A stretch of 64,000 nucleotides of DNA from a bacterium (GTDB lineage: Bacteria; Cyanobacteriota; Vampirovibrionia; Gastranaerophilales; Gastranaerophilaceae). The stretch covers positions 1 to 64,000 of the forward strand of contig JAGAXG010000018.1 of NCBI GenBank assembly GCA_017941035.1, given 5' to 3'. The position numbers and the translations under genes were made by a program. Of the stretch, positions 8,601-16,846 are shown piece after piece; position 1 is the first letter of the stretch, and each line of letters opens with the position of its first letter. The notes under the pieces are model-generated. The model searched no databases, had not been told where the DNA came from, and worked only from the letters and a program-made list of their open reading frames with translations.

Positions 8601-10155
8601 AATCACTGCCATAAGCATTTTCATAAGCAATTTGTGTGTCTGTTGAAAGTATCAACATCTTGTCTTCTATTGAACCACCAAGGATTGACTCTAAATTATT
8701 TTTTAATTTTTGATTCTCTAAGATTAAAAGACGATTTAGTACCTGATTCTTTTGTCTATCTGATCCTAATGCAGATAAATCTAATTCTAACTCACCATTT
8801 TTATTCGTTAATACAGATATTGGTAGATTATTTTCGCTCACTATTCTTTTCAATTCATCTTTTGCCAAATCAGGATTTATTGAATTTGAATAATATGAAG
8901 TGAATAAACTAACTACTTTTTTCATCTGAGATTCAGGAATAGGCTCATTACCTCTAATACCGCCCGCCTGTGAATCAATAGAGCCCTGTGTAAATTTGTT
9001 ATAATTACCTAAAAATTCTTCACTTGCTGTTTTAAAACTTTGATATTTATTATAAGCCCCTGTTACAAATTCTGTCTTTTGTTTTTGGCTTAAATAATTT
9101 TCCACTTTTGCTTTTGAATAATCTTGACCACGTTCAAATTTAAACACTTCTGCAAATGTCATTAGCTCTGTTGTATTATACTCTTCAGGTATTGATATTC
9201 CTTTCTTTTTATCTTTAGACAATGATTTTAAACCATTTAAATCACTTGATTTTTGACCTTTAGTTATTTTAGCATAATGCTCTGCGTTATTCTTGTAACC
9301 CAAAAGCATTTTGTCGGTTTCTGTTTCTGACATTAAATATAATCTATGCTGTGCTTTTTTAAGACTGTCTAATTTATCTATTTTATCTATTTGATTATTT
9401 ATATATTCTTCCATATATTGAGCAAATTTTTCTTTACTCATATTTCCACGATTATTATCTAGAAAATCCAAACCTGTATTTTCATCTTTTCTAAACAATC
9501 TGCGTTTCATCATTGTTTTAAGATGTTCTCTATTTTGCAGAAAATACTCGCGTTTTGTTAATTTACCTTCTTTTGCTTTATACAAATTTTCTGCGCCTTC
9601 TTCTTCTATTAGAAGCCTTTCTTCTATATTAGATAAAGATAAATCATCATCTGACAATTCTTTATAGTTGTCATAAACTTCACTCAATATACCGTTATCT
9701 TGTTTTCGTAATAACTCTCGAGCTTCTGACGCATCGTTTACTATTTCAGATATTACTTCTTCCTGTGCATTTTTTTCTGTTAAACTTATTTCTGAGCCAA
9801 CATTATCAATTGTTATTTCTGATCCTATTGTTGATGATGGTCTTGATAAGTCTGATATTGATTTCACAAAACCCATAAAATCAGCATTTTGTATTCCTGC
9901 TTGATTTGCAAAAAGACTTGCGGCCTGCATATTTTCAGCAGAATCAAGAGTTTTATCTGCTCCAGCAAATTTAGTTAAACTTTTAAAAACTCCGCCTAAT
10001 TCTTCGTTTTCAAGAGTCCCATCACCATTAGCATCATAAGCGTCAAAAAGGTTATGGAATTTTTTATCCACCTGTTCTTTACGCACACCGTTTTTAGCAT
10101 TATTTAAATGTTCTTTTTTCCCGTTATTGTTTATTGAATAATCGCTAAAACCCAT
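5620..10155 (-). CDS. 1511-residue putative toxin: EF-hand, hydrophobic core, ADP-ribosyltransferase and RelA/SpoT-like synthetase
   Basis: Domains in order: an EF-hand loop at 41-52 (D41, N43, D45, G46, E52); long helical charged region; hydrophobic Gly-rich stretch about 541-610 and another near 615-700, suited to membrane insertion; an ADP-ribosyltransferase domain about 930-1075 with R960 (TVTRVNG), G1009-T1010-S1011 in the STS position, VPKGSKAAFI, and E1049-R-E1051 followed by FLLQMGTELKI (the ExE motif); then a RelA/SpoT-like domain about 1160-1440 with RVKGDMS (1234-1240), D1266-A-Y-G-G-R1271, G1376-Y1377 and E1393-L-Q-I-R1397, then AEAEHFVYD. The His of the usual GYxxxH motif is Gln1381. 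Both families are known toxin domains; the combination in one chain is unusual. There is no signal peptide. RBS AAAGGT precedes the ATG. Two small genes follow on the same strand. Confidence 0.85.
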   Translation of the reverse strand: MGFSDYSINNNGKKEHLNNAKNGVRKEQVDKKFHNLFDAYDANGDGTLENEELGGVFKSLTKFAGADKTLDSAENMQAASLFANQAGIQNADFMGFVKSISDLSRPSSTIGSEITIDNVGSEISLTEKNAQEEVISEIVNDASEARELLRKQDNGILSEVYDNYKELSDDDLSLSNIEERLLIEEEGAENLYKAKEGKLTKREYFLQNREHLKTMMKRRLFRKDENTGLDFLDNNRGNMSKEKFAQYMEEYINNQIDKIDKLDSLKKAQHRLYLMSETETDKMLLGYKNNAEHYAKITKGQKSSDLNGLKSLSKDKKKGISIPEEYNTTELMTFAEVFKFERGQDYSKAKVENYLSQKQKTEFVTGAYNKYQSFKTASEEFLGNYNKFTQGSIDSQAGGIRGNEPIPESQMKKVVSLFTSYYSNSINPDLAKDELKRIVSENNLPISVLTNKNGELELDLSALGSDRQKNQVLNRLLILENQKLKNNLESILGGSIEDKMLILSTDTQIAYENAYGSDFSKDLVELMNEDNKSFIQRYTGDVSMAGMGLTVVGGILCFTPAAPLGAGMLTVGNTLAIGGMVAESGLGYTEALTRSSLNSEEIEELSKTLVMNAGGFVVGMKAGKAGMQAFNKLIDKKLVEVFKTEITKGNRAQALKEIFSNPEYLKNFMTAAGVKLGTDFIISYAGDLAMMGVLGTDDDWMSLLKSNLIGVMVGMSGDIKDVAHIKTKTPKIDTKLEVKSEGSKQKQYVVEDEMCVGDVVEVKDLDGNSLYYKVQSTTKGDVSVITYNRVQGLNNLNPKTMKELLNARNITSDEKALVENLYNKICELGFKDYIDKNPELIRGFACSADYINGKLFSEYENLKASEFEIIKYINEQSKNGYVSDETVKSIISRLDASIPHEFFKYFNIPEDQIPEKVERKCGDYVFTDSKETVLNLKKEAMILKEFLDKQEIPSDVTVTRVNGFGTLNQIKIGDKMLGDMMKNPAEIEEALKFLNGNNNSSVKFDNFIGTSLIKNYFNGDVVWEINVPKGSKAAFIDCAVPKEERTYCEREFLLQMGTELKITNAEYKNGKLYLKATAVQKSEIARPQGMNAQDDALIQKARKENPAVNSKLYLQEAKAERQVRINALDEQVLTSSKAKNIDKMIFDFDKTDKKAIQNIQKDIDILRTINPKEAKNLQTLLDVLTKDKKCSEVSREEIASVVQHIRRQYELEMNKITTSIKSLAIDNLGTFSSRVKGDMSLFDKIANFAKDNPDKPFAKAISDVRDAYGGRIVLKSVDMKSDPEVNALVNAGKYDEAGQLAMKKYSSRIMNFMNRIIEAENKDFGIERISNYTDGTKLSILDEGQIYDLQVKAQDNGFVVIREGKKTFSTKTQASGYPALQMNLKTKSGKTIELQIRFDEVDKYAEAEHFVYDSMTGKDIIGRHENTESVLYPFKEALTEKLTKTDYNNYYVKYSQAQYHYRFLKALGIETPEPKLQDFTPEGKHFDESLSGENLLKLHDVVEKLKKGTNN

Positions 10156-10246
10156 TTTTTACCTTTTACTTCTATTTATTTTGTAATCGGCTAATTTTAA
10201 ATTGAACTTTAATTTATTGTTAAAATTATTTACAAATATTTATAAA

Positions 10247-10283
10247 AAAAAGAACTGTTTAATTTCCTTAAACAGTTCTTTTT
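10247..10283 (-). terminator. Intrinsic terminator of the 10300-10740 gene (probably bidirectional)
   Basis: AAAAAGAACTGTTTAA (10247-10262) pairs with TTAAACAGTTCTTTTT (10268-10283) around TTTCC. A/T tracts flank both sides, so it can work in either direction. Confidence 0.75.
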
Positions 10284-10299
10284 CATAATGTATTTTTTT

Positions 10300-10740
10300 T
10301 TATATATTTGCTTTTCTTTCAAAATTCTTACGAATTTTTTCTTTTGCTTTATCTAAATTTTTAATTTTCTTTTCTGCTTGTTTTATTTGTTTTTTTGCAG
10401 CTTTTCTTTGAGCTTTTGTTGTCTGGTAACGTCCATCAATTTCAGCATATTTTGTTCTGTAATTGATTAAATTATTTCTTACTTCGATTTGAGCATTATC
10501 AATCTGTGTAATAGCACTCTGCATCTTAGTACCGCCTGTAACTTGTGATGGGTCTAACAAATCTGTTGATTTTGCCTGTACCCCTGAAACAGTTGTTGAA
10601 GTAGTTGTTGCAGGAGCCTTAATAGCGTTACTGTCATCAAAATTCAAAGGTGTAAATTTTGTCGTCTCAGCAAATGCCATGCCTGCCGAAATTACCATCA
10701 CACCAAGCATAAGTGAAAAAACTTTTGAAAATTTTGTCAT
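10300..10740 (-). CDS. Secreted coiled-coil protein, function unknown
   Basis: 146 residues with a clear signal peptide (MTKFSKVFSLMLGVMVISAG, cleavage probably after AFA at about residue 24). The mature N-terminal part is Thr/Ser-rich, and residues about 75-146 form a basic coiled coil with many Lys, Gln and Arg. I do not recognise the family. The strong RBS (AAAGGAGAGG) and own terminator suggest a single-gene transcript. It is divergent from recJ. Confidence 0.7.
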   Translation of the reverse strand: MTKFSKVFSLMLGVMVISAGMAFAETTKFTPLNFDDSNAIKAPATTTSTTVSGVQAKSTDLLDPSQVTGGTKMQSAITQIDNAQIEVRNNLINYRTKYAEIDGRYQTTKAQRKAAKKQIKQAEKKIKNLDKAKEKIRKNFERKANI

Positions 10741-10876
10741 AGTCCTCTCCTTTAAATAAAATGAATTCCCTTTATAACAAATATTTTAATTTATTTTTTA
10801 TAAAAAAAAAAGAAATTTACATATTTTAACCTTATAGAAATTTATGCTATTATTAATGTTATAGGATATTGGGATT

Positions 10877-13225
10877 ATGAAGAAGGAATGGATCTTAGAC
10901 AGCTCTAATACAAACGAAAAATCATTTGTTAAAAAACTTTTGATTTCACGCGGAATAAAAAAAGAAGAAGATATAAAAGAATTTTTAAATCCTTTAGAAA
11001 TGGAACTAACCTCCCCAAATGTTTTTACCGATATGGAAAAAACAATTAAGCGTCTTGCTCAAGCAATTGATAATAAAGAAAAAATTGTTATATACGGTGA
11101 TTTTGATGCTGATGGGGTCACTTCTACTTCTGTTCTTTATAAAACTTTTAAACATTTAGGTGCGGATTTTGGATATTTTATTCCTGACAGAGAAGCTCAA
11201 GGACACGGTTTTGACACAAAGGCTCTTGTAAAACTTATGACAACCGTTAAACCGAAAGTAATTATCTCGGTAGATTGTGGAATTTCAGATGTTGATGCCG
11301 TAAAATTTATAAACAGCTTTAAAACAATTGACGTTATAATAACCGATCACCATGAAGCTCCTGAAGTTTTACCTGACGCATACTCAATAATAAACCCAAA
11401 AGCACCTTTTTCTCTTTTCGAAAATTTACCTGCTAAAAAAATTGAACATTTAACCTATCTTGCAGGATGCGGAGTTGCATTCAAAATTGCTCAAGCCCTT
11501 TTAACTTATTATAATAAATCAGATTTTATATACGAGCTTTTACCCCTTGTTGCTGTAGGAACAATTGCCGATGTCGTTCCACTTCTGGGAGAAAACAGAT
11601 ATTTTGTAACAAAAGGACTTGAACTCATTTCTCAAGGTAAACATGAAGGACTTAAAAATCTTATTGAAAGCGCCGGATACAATATAACAAAAGGAATCAG
11701 CGCTGAAACTATCGCTTTTGGAGTCGCCCCAAGAATTAATGCATCAGGCAGACTAGATACTGTAGAATGTGCTCTTAAAGTCTTGATTTCAGACAATCCA
11801 CAAGAAGTTCAGATGTCAATTGTAACTTTGAATGAATTAAATAAAGTTCGCCAAACACTTTGTGCAGAAGTTTTTGCCCAAGCAGATGAAATGGTAAAAA
11901 AAGAAGGAAATAAAGACTCTGCAATAGTTTTATTTAATGAAGAATGGCATATAGGTATTATAGGTATTGTAGCCTCCAAACTTGTTGAAAAATACTACAA
12001 GCCAGTATTTTTGATGAATTATAACAAAGAAACCAATCAATATCGTTGTTCAGCAAGAAGTATTGAAGGAGTACCTTTATACGAAGTTTTAAAAGTTAAC
12101 GAAAATCTTTTTGATGGATTTGGCGGACATGCTATGGCTGCAGGATTAAGCTTTGACGGAGAAAAAACTACTTTTGAAACAGTAAAAAAAGCTCTTAATG
12201 AAACTGTTTCAGATTATACAAAAGGAAAAAATTTAAAACCGTTTATAAAAATAGATTTATTACTCGATGCTTCAGATGTTACAGTAAACTTAATTGACGA
12301 AATATCACAACTTGAACCTTTTGGAGCTTCAAATCCAAGTCCCATTTTCGAAATAAACAATCTGACAGTAAAACAAAAAAGACTCATGGGAAGTGATAAT
12401 TCTCATCTACGCTTGATTTTAACTTCTGATACTTATGAATTCACAGCTGTTTGGTGGGGAAAAGGAGATATTTCTTTAAATAGCGGTGACAAATTAAATC
12501 TTGCCTTTCATCCGCAAATAAATGAATTTAACGGAAATACAACAGTTCAACTCGTTATAGATGATATTCATTCAGATGCATTAATTGAAGAAGAACCCTC
12601 CAAATCAATATACAAAATCTTTGATAATCGAACAAAAACAGGCATTTTGCCTAATGTTAACGACTATTTAAAAACTACAAAACTTAATGTGAAAGTTTTT
12701 GCAGAAAGCAAGTATATTATAGATACTTTAAAATCTTACCATGAAATAAGTTCAAGAACCTTTACCAGAGAGGATATTCCTACTTGTGATGTTATAATGT
12801 TCTTTGATTATCCTTCAGATAAAAAAACGTTAAATAAAATTCTTGAAAAAGCACAGCCAAAAGGTCTGCATTTTATGAATTTCGAACCAAAACTTTATGA
12901 TGAAAAAGAATTATTAAAAACTTTTAGCGGAATGATAAAATTTGCATCACATAATAATGGAGGAAAAATTGAACTTGTAAGATGTGCAAGTTTTCTTGGA
13001 AAATCTACAGAAGTTATTGAAAAATTGCTTGAATTATTTGAAGAAACAAATCATATAAAAATACTTGATAAAAACAATGCTTTTTATATAATTGAATACT
13101 TGGGCGGAGATTTAACCGAAATTTTAAATCATCCAAAATATTCACAAATTATTGACATGGCAGAAGAATGTGATATGTTCCGCACATCACTTTTAGAAGA
13201 TGACTTAGAAAAAATTTTAATCTAA
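10877..13225 (+). CDS. recJ: Single-stranded-DNA exonuclease RecJ
   Basis: A DHH-family 5'-3' exonuclease acting in recombination and mismatch or base-excision repair. Visible motifs are YGDFDADGVTST (about residues 75-86), SVDCGISD, ITDHHEAPE with the DHH signature, GTIADVVPL, and the DHHA1 motif FGGHAMAAGL (about 416-425), followed by an OB-fold region (about 460-560). At 782 residues it is longer than the ~570-residue enterobacterial enzyme; the extra C-terminal ~220 residues resemble the extension in cyanobacterial and Firmicutes RecJ. ATG at 10877; no strong RBS is seen. Confidence 0.95.
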   Translation: MKKEWILDSSNTNEKSFVKKLLISRGIKKEEDIKEFLNPLEMELTSPNVFTDMEKTIKRLAQAIDNKEKIVIYGDFDADGVTSTSVLYKTFKHLGADFGYFIPDREAQGHGFDTKALVKLMTTVKPKVIISVDCGISDVDAVKFINSFKTIDVIITDHHEAPEVLPDAYSIINPKAPFSLFENLPAKKIEHLTYLAGCGVAFKIAQALLTYYNKSDFIYELLPLVAVGTIADVVPLLGENRYFVTKGLELISQGKHEGLKNLIESAGYNITKGISAETIAFGVAPRINASGRLDTVECALKVLISDNPQEVQMSIVTLNELNKVRQTLCAEVFAQADEMVKKEGNKDSAIVLFNEEWHIGIIGIVASKLVEKYYKPVFLMNYNKETNQYRCSARSIEGVPLYEVLKVNENLFDGFGGHAMAAGLSFDGEKTTFETVKKALNETVSDYTKGKNLKPFIKIDLLLDASDVTVNLIDEISQLEPFGASNPSPIFEINNLTVKQKRLMGSDNSHLRLILTSDTYEFTAVWWGKGDISLNSGDKLNLAFHPQINEFNGNTTVQLVIDDIHSDALIEEEPSKSIYKIFDNRTKTGILPNVNDYLKTTKLNVKVFAESKYIIDTLKSYHEISSRTFTREDIPTCDVIMFFDYPSDKKTLNKILEKAQPKGLHFMNFEPKLYDEKELLKTFSGMIKFASHNNGGKIELVRCASFLGKSTEVIEKLLELFEETNHIKILDKNNAFYIIEYLGGDLTEILNHPKYSQIIDMAEECDMFRTSLLEDDLEKILI

Positions 13226-13227
13226 AA

Positions 13228-13249
13228 AACCGAGGGCTTGCCCTCGGTT
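13228..13249 (-). terminator. Intrinsic terminator between convergent recJ and 13286-14128
   Basis: AACCGAGGG (13228-13236) pairs with CCCTCGGTT (13241-13249). The T-tract is best on the minus strand, serving the gene at 13286-14128. The stem probably serves recJ as well. Confidence 0.85.
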
Positions 13250-13285
13250 AAATTACAACTTTATATTTTTTTAAATTCCAAAAAA

Positions 13286-14128
13286 TTATTCTGATAATTT
13301 TTTATATTCTTCTTCAGTAATTACTTCTCCATTATAATAACAATTAGTCCCGTTAGGATATCCCATATAATTATTATTTACAATTTCTCTGTATAAATTT
13401 CCTTGTTCATTATAATCTTGTCTATAATCGACCACTCTTTTGTGAACAGTTGTACCTGTGTTCTCATCATACTTTTCTTCTATATGACTGCTTTCATAAC
13501 ATTTAACCTGCCCATTTTCAAAATGCTCTCTTCTAACACTGTTATCACCATTTGTGATGCAAGAGAATTTAAGGTTACCATTTGGATAATATTCATAAGT
13601 CTTAGTTTGTTCTTCTTTACCTGTCTCGGAATCATAAGATACATCACTTAACATGTTACCTTTACTGTCATATTCTGTTACACCAATCAGGTTATTATCT
13701 CTACTGTAAGATAAATCCTTTGATAAGACACCATTTTTAAATTCTTTAACACTGCTTATTGAATTAGTACCATCATTTCGTCTGGCAACTATCTTTTCTT
13801 CTCGCCCTAAAGAATCATATTTTGTTTCAATAGTATAAGAATAGCCCCCAAATGGACTTTCTTCTTCAGTCACAATAGTTTTATTTGCCCTTTTCATAAC
13901 TTCAATATCTGCTAATTGTTGTTGACGAGCACTATCCTTTACTGCTTGCTGCTCAGAAGTTAATGGTTTTGAATTTTCATCATGTGTAATTTTCATTTCG
14001 TTTTGCGCTGAAACATTATTATTTGAATTAAGTTTTTGCTCATTTTGTGCTTGATAAGAATTTTCTTGTCTTTTAATCTTTGCAAGACCACTGGATGTCA
14101 ATTGAGGTCCAATAATTCCGAAATTCAT
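13286..14128 (-). CDS. MORN-variant/YD-like repeat protein
   Basis: 280 residues. After an Asn/Gln-rich N-terminus (MNFGIIGPQLTSSG...), residues about 95-265 consist of repeated short beta-hairpin units such as KYDSLGREEK, EYDSKGNMLS, YYPNGNLKF and HFENGQVKCY. This is the pattern of MORN-variant (toxin-antitoxin-type) and YD repeats, which usually mediate binding. There is no signal peptide and no catalytic motif. RBS AAAGGAG precedes the ATG. Function is unknown; it could interact with a partner protein or the cell surface. Confidence 0.65.
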   Translation of the reverse strand: MNFGIIGPQLTSSGLAKIKRQENSYQAQNEQKLNSNNNVSAQNEMKITHDENSKPLTSEQQAVKDSARQQQLADIEVMKRANKTIVTEEESPFGGYSYTIETKYDSLGREEKIVARRNDGTNSISSVKEFKNGVLSKDLSYSRDNNLIGVTEYDSKGNMLSDVSYDSETGKEEQTKTYEYYPNGNLKFSCITNGDNSVRREHFENGQVKCYESSHIEEKYDENTGTTVHKRVVDYRQDYNEQGNLYREIVNNNYMGYPNGTNCYYNGEVITEEEYKKLSE

Positions 14129-14233
14129 AATAATACTCCTTTCATTTTTATACTCTGTTCTCTTTATAAAAAGACGTTTTGCTCACACACATGTAAAAAC
14201 ATTTTGAGACAAAAAATTGATAATAGGACACCA

Positions 14234-14257
14234 CATCATATCATATCATATCATATA
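14234..14257. repeat. Pentanucleotide tandem repeat (ATCAT)n
   Basis: About four and a half units of ATCAT stand in the 243-base region between the divergent genes at 14128 and 14372. Short tandem repeats at promoters can vary by slippage. There is no direct evidence of variability here. Confidence 0.6.
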
Positions 14258-14371
14258 GTAGATTATAATTGAATTTTAGCTATTTTAAAAATAATCTTTA
14301 CATTTCGTAATGTTTACAATTTTTATATTTTTTAATTTGTGATATTATTAGTTTTATTAAAGGAACTAATC

Positions 14372-14776
14372 GTGGAAATTCGCTGGATACAAAGATTTGA
14401 AAATTTTAGGTCTGCTAATTCTAACCTTTTGGAAACTCAATATTGTATTAAAAAAGAAGGTTTGAATAAAATTTACATAATGGCACTTATCCAAGCATAT
14501 GAAATGAGCTTTGAGCTGGCTTGGAAAACTCTTAAAGATTATCTTGAATACTACGGCAAGATCGTTGAAAATCCACGTTCTGCAATAAAAGAAGCATTCA
14601 GCGAAAAACTTATTCAAGACGGACAAATTTGGATTGAAATGATGGAAGCAAGAAATAAAACTTCTCACACTTACAGAGAAGATTTTGCCAAACAAACCGC
14701 CGAAAATATTTTAAATCTATATATTCCACAGTTGAAAAATTTGGAAAAAGTATTGGAAATTAAAACTAATGAATAA
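14372..14776 (+). CDS. HEPN-type toxin of a HEPN/MNT pair (HI0074/nucleotidyltransferase substrate-binding family)
   Basis: I place the start at GTG 14372 because AAAGGA lies 8 bases upstream and the family normally begins with an IRWxQRF segment. The product is 134 residues, all helical. Motifs are the FELAWKTLKD segment and RNKTSH (about residues 98-103), the R-x4-H motif of HEPN ribonucleases. It overlaps the next gene by 8 bases. In characterised HEPN/MNT systems the HEPN protein is the RNase toxin and the nucleotidyltransferase inactivates it by adding nucleotides; that role is inferred by family. No RNA-targeting evidence is visible here. Confidence 0.85.
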   Translation: MEIRWIQRFENFRSANSNLLETQYCIKKEGLNKIYIMALIQAYEMSFELAWKTLKDYLEYYGKIVENPRSAIKEAFSEKLIQDGQIWIEMMEARNKTSHTYREDFAKQTAENILNLYIPQLKNLEKVLEIKTNE

Positions 14777-15065
14777 TTTTGGTTTACCTCAAAATACTTA
14801 TGAACTAATAAAAAATTTTCTGAAATCTTTTAATGAAGTAGAAGATGTAAAAATATTCGGATCACGCGCAAAAGGAAACTATAAACCGCAATCTGACATT
14901 GATTTAGTTTTGTACGGTGAAAAAATTACGGAAAAATTAATGCTTCATATTGCAACGGAATTGGATGAACTACCAACACCGTATAAATTCGATATAGTAG
15001 ATTATAAAACTATTTCTAACGAAAATTTTAAAAATAGCATTGATAAATATAGTATAAATTTTTAA
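14769..15065 (+). CDS. Minimal nucleotidyltransferase (MNT) antitoxin
   Basis: 98 residues with the polymerase-beta-type motif GSRAKGNYKPQSDIDLVLYG (about 31-50), that is GS-x10-DxD, and a further Asp in KFDIVDY (about 76) as the third metal ligand. This matches HI0073/MntA-type proteins. It overlaps the end of the HEPN gene, so the two are translationally coupled. All three acidic residues are present, so it should be catalytically competent. Confidence 0.88.
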   Translation: MNNFGLPQNTYELIKNFLKSFNEVEDVKIFGSRAKGNYKPQSDIDLVLYGEKITEKLMLHIATELDELPTPYKFDIVDYKTISNENFKNSIDKYSINF

Positions 15066-15073
15066 TTGATAAT

Positions 15074-16846
15074 TTATTTTCCGGACATTGTATAGAGTTT
15101 TTTGTACTCTCCGTTATCAATAGACATCAATTCTTCATGCGTACCTATTTCTGTTAAATATCCGTTATTTATTACAGCAATTCTGTCCGCATTTTGAATT
15201 GTTGAAAGTCTGTGAGCAATTACAAAAACTGTTCTATCCTTCATCAAATTATCTATTGCCTGCTGAACAATGTGTTCTGATTGATTATCGAGAGCAGAAG
15301 TTGCCTCATCAAGTATTAAAATCGGAGCATTTTTTAAAAATGCTCTTGCTATTCCTATTCTCTGCTTTTGCCCCCCTGATAAAAGCATTCCGCGTTCCCC
15401 TATTTGAGTTTCCAAACCTTTTGAAAGTTCTGATACAAAATCTTCTAAATAAGATAATTTTATTGCGTTTTGAAGCTGTTCTTCAGTTGCATCAAGATTC
15501 CCAATCATTATATTTTCACGAATTGTTCCTTCAAAAAGAAAATTGTCTTGAAAAACTATCGCAATATTTTTACGTAAACTATCAATTTTTATAGAATTTA
15601 TTGATATTTCATCAAAAGTCAAATCTCCATTTTTGACATTATAAAATCTTGGCAAAAGATTTACCAAAGTAGTTTTTCCTCCTCCGGAATTACCTACAAA
15701 AGCTATTGTTTCTCCTTTTTTTACATCTAATGAAATTCCGTTCAAAACCCGTTTCCCTTTTATATAAGAAAATTTTATATTTTTAAAAGAAATCTTGTCT
15801 TTAAATTCAGGGAAATCAATTGCATCCGGTTTATCAACTATTGCGGGAACTTTTTCTAGTTTTTCTACAACTCTTTCCATTGCGCATAGACATGTCGAAA
15901 TCCCTTTGGCATTATTCCCTAACCCTTTAATAGGAGTATAAAGCATAATCAATGCGGTTATAAATGAAACAAATTGTCCCGGAGTGAGCTCACCTTTTGC
16001 AATCAATACACTGCCTAATCCTATTACACAAGCAATTCCAATAGAAACAATAATATGCATCATAGGAGAAAGCCAGCTTACATGTTGAGTTATTTTCATT
16101 TTTAAACCAAAAACAGTATTAACGAGTTTTTGAAATTGATTTTTTTTCAAATCATAAAGATTATATGCTGAAATCACATTATGTCCTGCAAAAGCCTCAT
16201 TAAAAGTGGTAAAAACTTTTGCATTTTCACCTTCCGAACGGTTATAAACACTTTTTATCGCAGATTTTATCTTAACAAGCGGAATCATTGCACAAGTTAA
16301 AACAATAACCGCTATTATTGCAAGTTCCCAAGAATTGTAAAATAAAACACCAATCAAAGAAATTGAAGAAAAAAATCTTGATATACAGGTTTTCATATTA
16401 GAAAGCAAGCCTGCGCAAGATTTTTCAGCATCAGCATTATAGGACTTTATAATTTTACCTGAGGTTTGTTTATTAAAAAAGCCGCTTGTTTGACGCATAA
16501 GTTTTGAATAAAGAGTTGTTTTCAAATCATTAGTAACTTTTCCCCCGACCCAATCATTCATATAAGTCGCAAGATAATTTAAAGTACCCTGAACCGTTGT
16601 AAATATTACAATCAAAATCGGCAAATACCAAGCAGAATGAATTTGCTTATCCATCATAACAACATCCATATAAGGTTTTAATGCGAGTGCAATAACTGCA
16701 TCTAAAGCACCAATAGGAATTGCCAATCCTAATGCAAGTAAAGTTCTCCCAATATATGGTTTAAAGTAAGGTAAAATCGTTGATAAACTATGGTAATTTT
16801 CGTTACCGCCAAATTTTTTATCAAGTTTTGCCTTCAAATCTTTCAT
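15074..16846 (-). CDS. MsbA-like ABC exporter (fused membrane and ATPase domains)
   Basis: 590 residues. The membrane domain (about 1-320, six helices) is followed by an ATPase with GNSGGGKTTL (Walker A, about 384-393), LSGGQKQR (signature), ILILDEATSAL (Walker B) and a switch His in VIAHRLST. The layout matches lipid A/lipid-linked or multidrug exporters of the MsbA type. Its ATG overlaps the stop of the epimerase gene (ATGA-type, 4 bases), so it is the last gene of the minus-strand operon licD-tagF-ispD-epimerase-ABC. Context suggests it flips or exports a lipid-linked precursor, but the substrate is unknown. Confidence 0.88.
   Translation of the reverse strand: MKDLKAKLDKKFGGNENYHSLSTILPYFKPYIGRTLLALGLAIPIGALDAVIALALKPYMDVVMMDKQIHSAWYLPILIVIFTTVQGTLNYLATYMNDWVGGKVTNDLKTTLYSKLMRQTSGFFNKQTSGKIIKSYNADAEKSCAGLLSNMKTCISRFFSSISLIGVLFYNSWELAIIAVIVLTCAMIPLVKIKSAIKSVYNRSEGENAKVFTTFNEAFAGHNVISAYNLYDLKKNQFQKLVNTVFGLKMKITQHVSWLSPMMHIIVSIGIACVIGLGSVLIAKGELTPGQFVSFITALIMLYTPIKGLGNNAKGISTCLCAMERVVEKLEKVPAIVDKPDAIDFPEFKDKISFKNIKFSYIKGKRVLNGISLDVKKGETIAFVGNSGGGKTTLVNLLPRFYNVKNGDLTFDEISINSIKIDSLRKNIAIVFQDNFLFEGTIRENIMIGNLDATEEQLQNAIKLSYLEDFVSELSKGLETQIGERGMLLSGGQKQRIGIARAFLKNAPILILDEATSALDNQSEHIVQQAIDNLMKDRTVFVIAHRLSTIQNADRIAVINNGYLTEIGTHEELMSIDNGEYKKLYTMSGK

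Noticed and set aside
7306-8903. Several plus-strand ORFs of 67-89 codons
   Set aside because: Shadows of the 1511-residue minus-strand gene, with no RBS and no recognisable domains.
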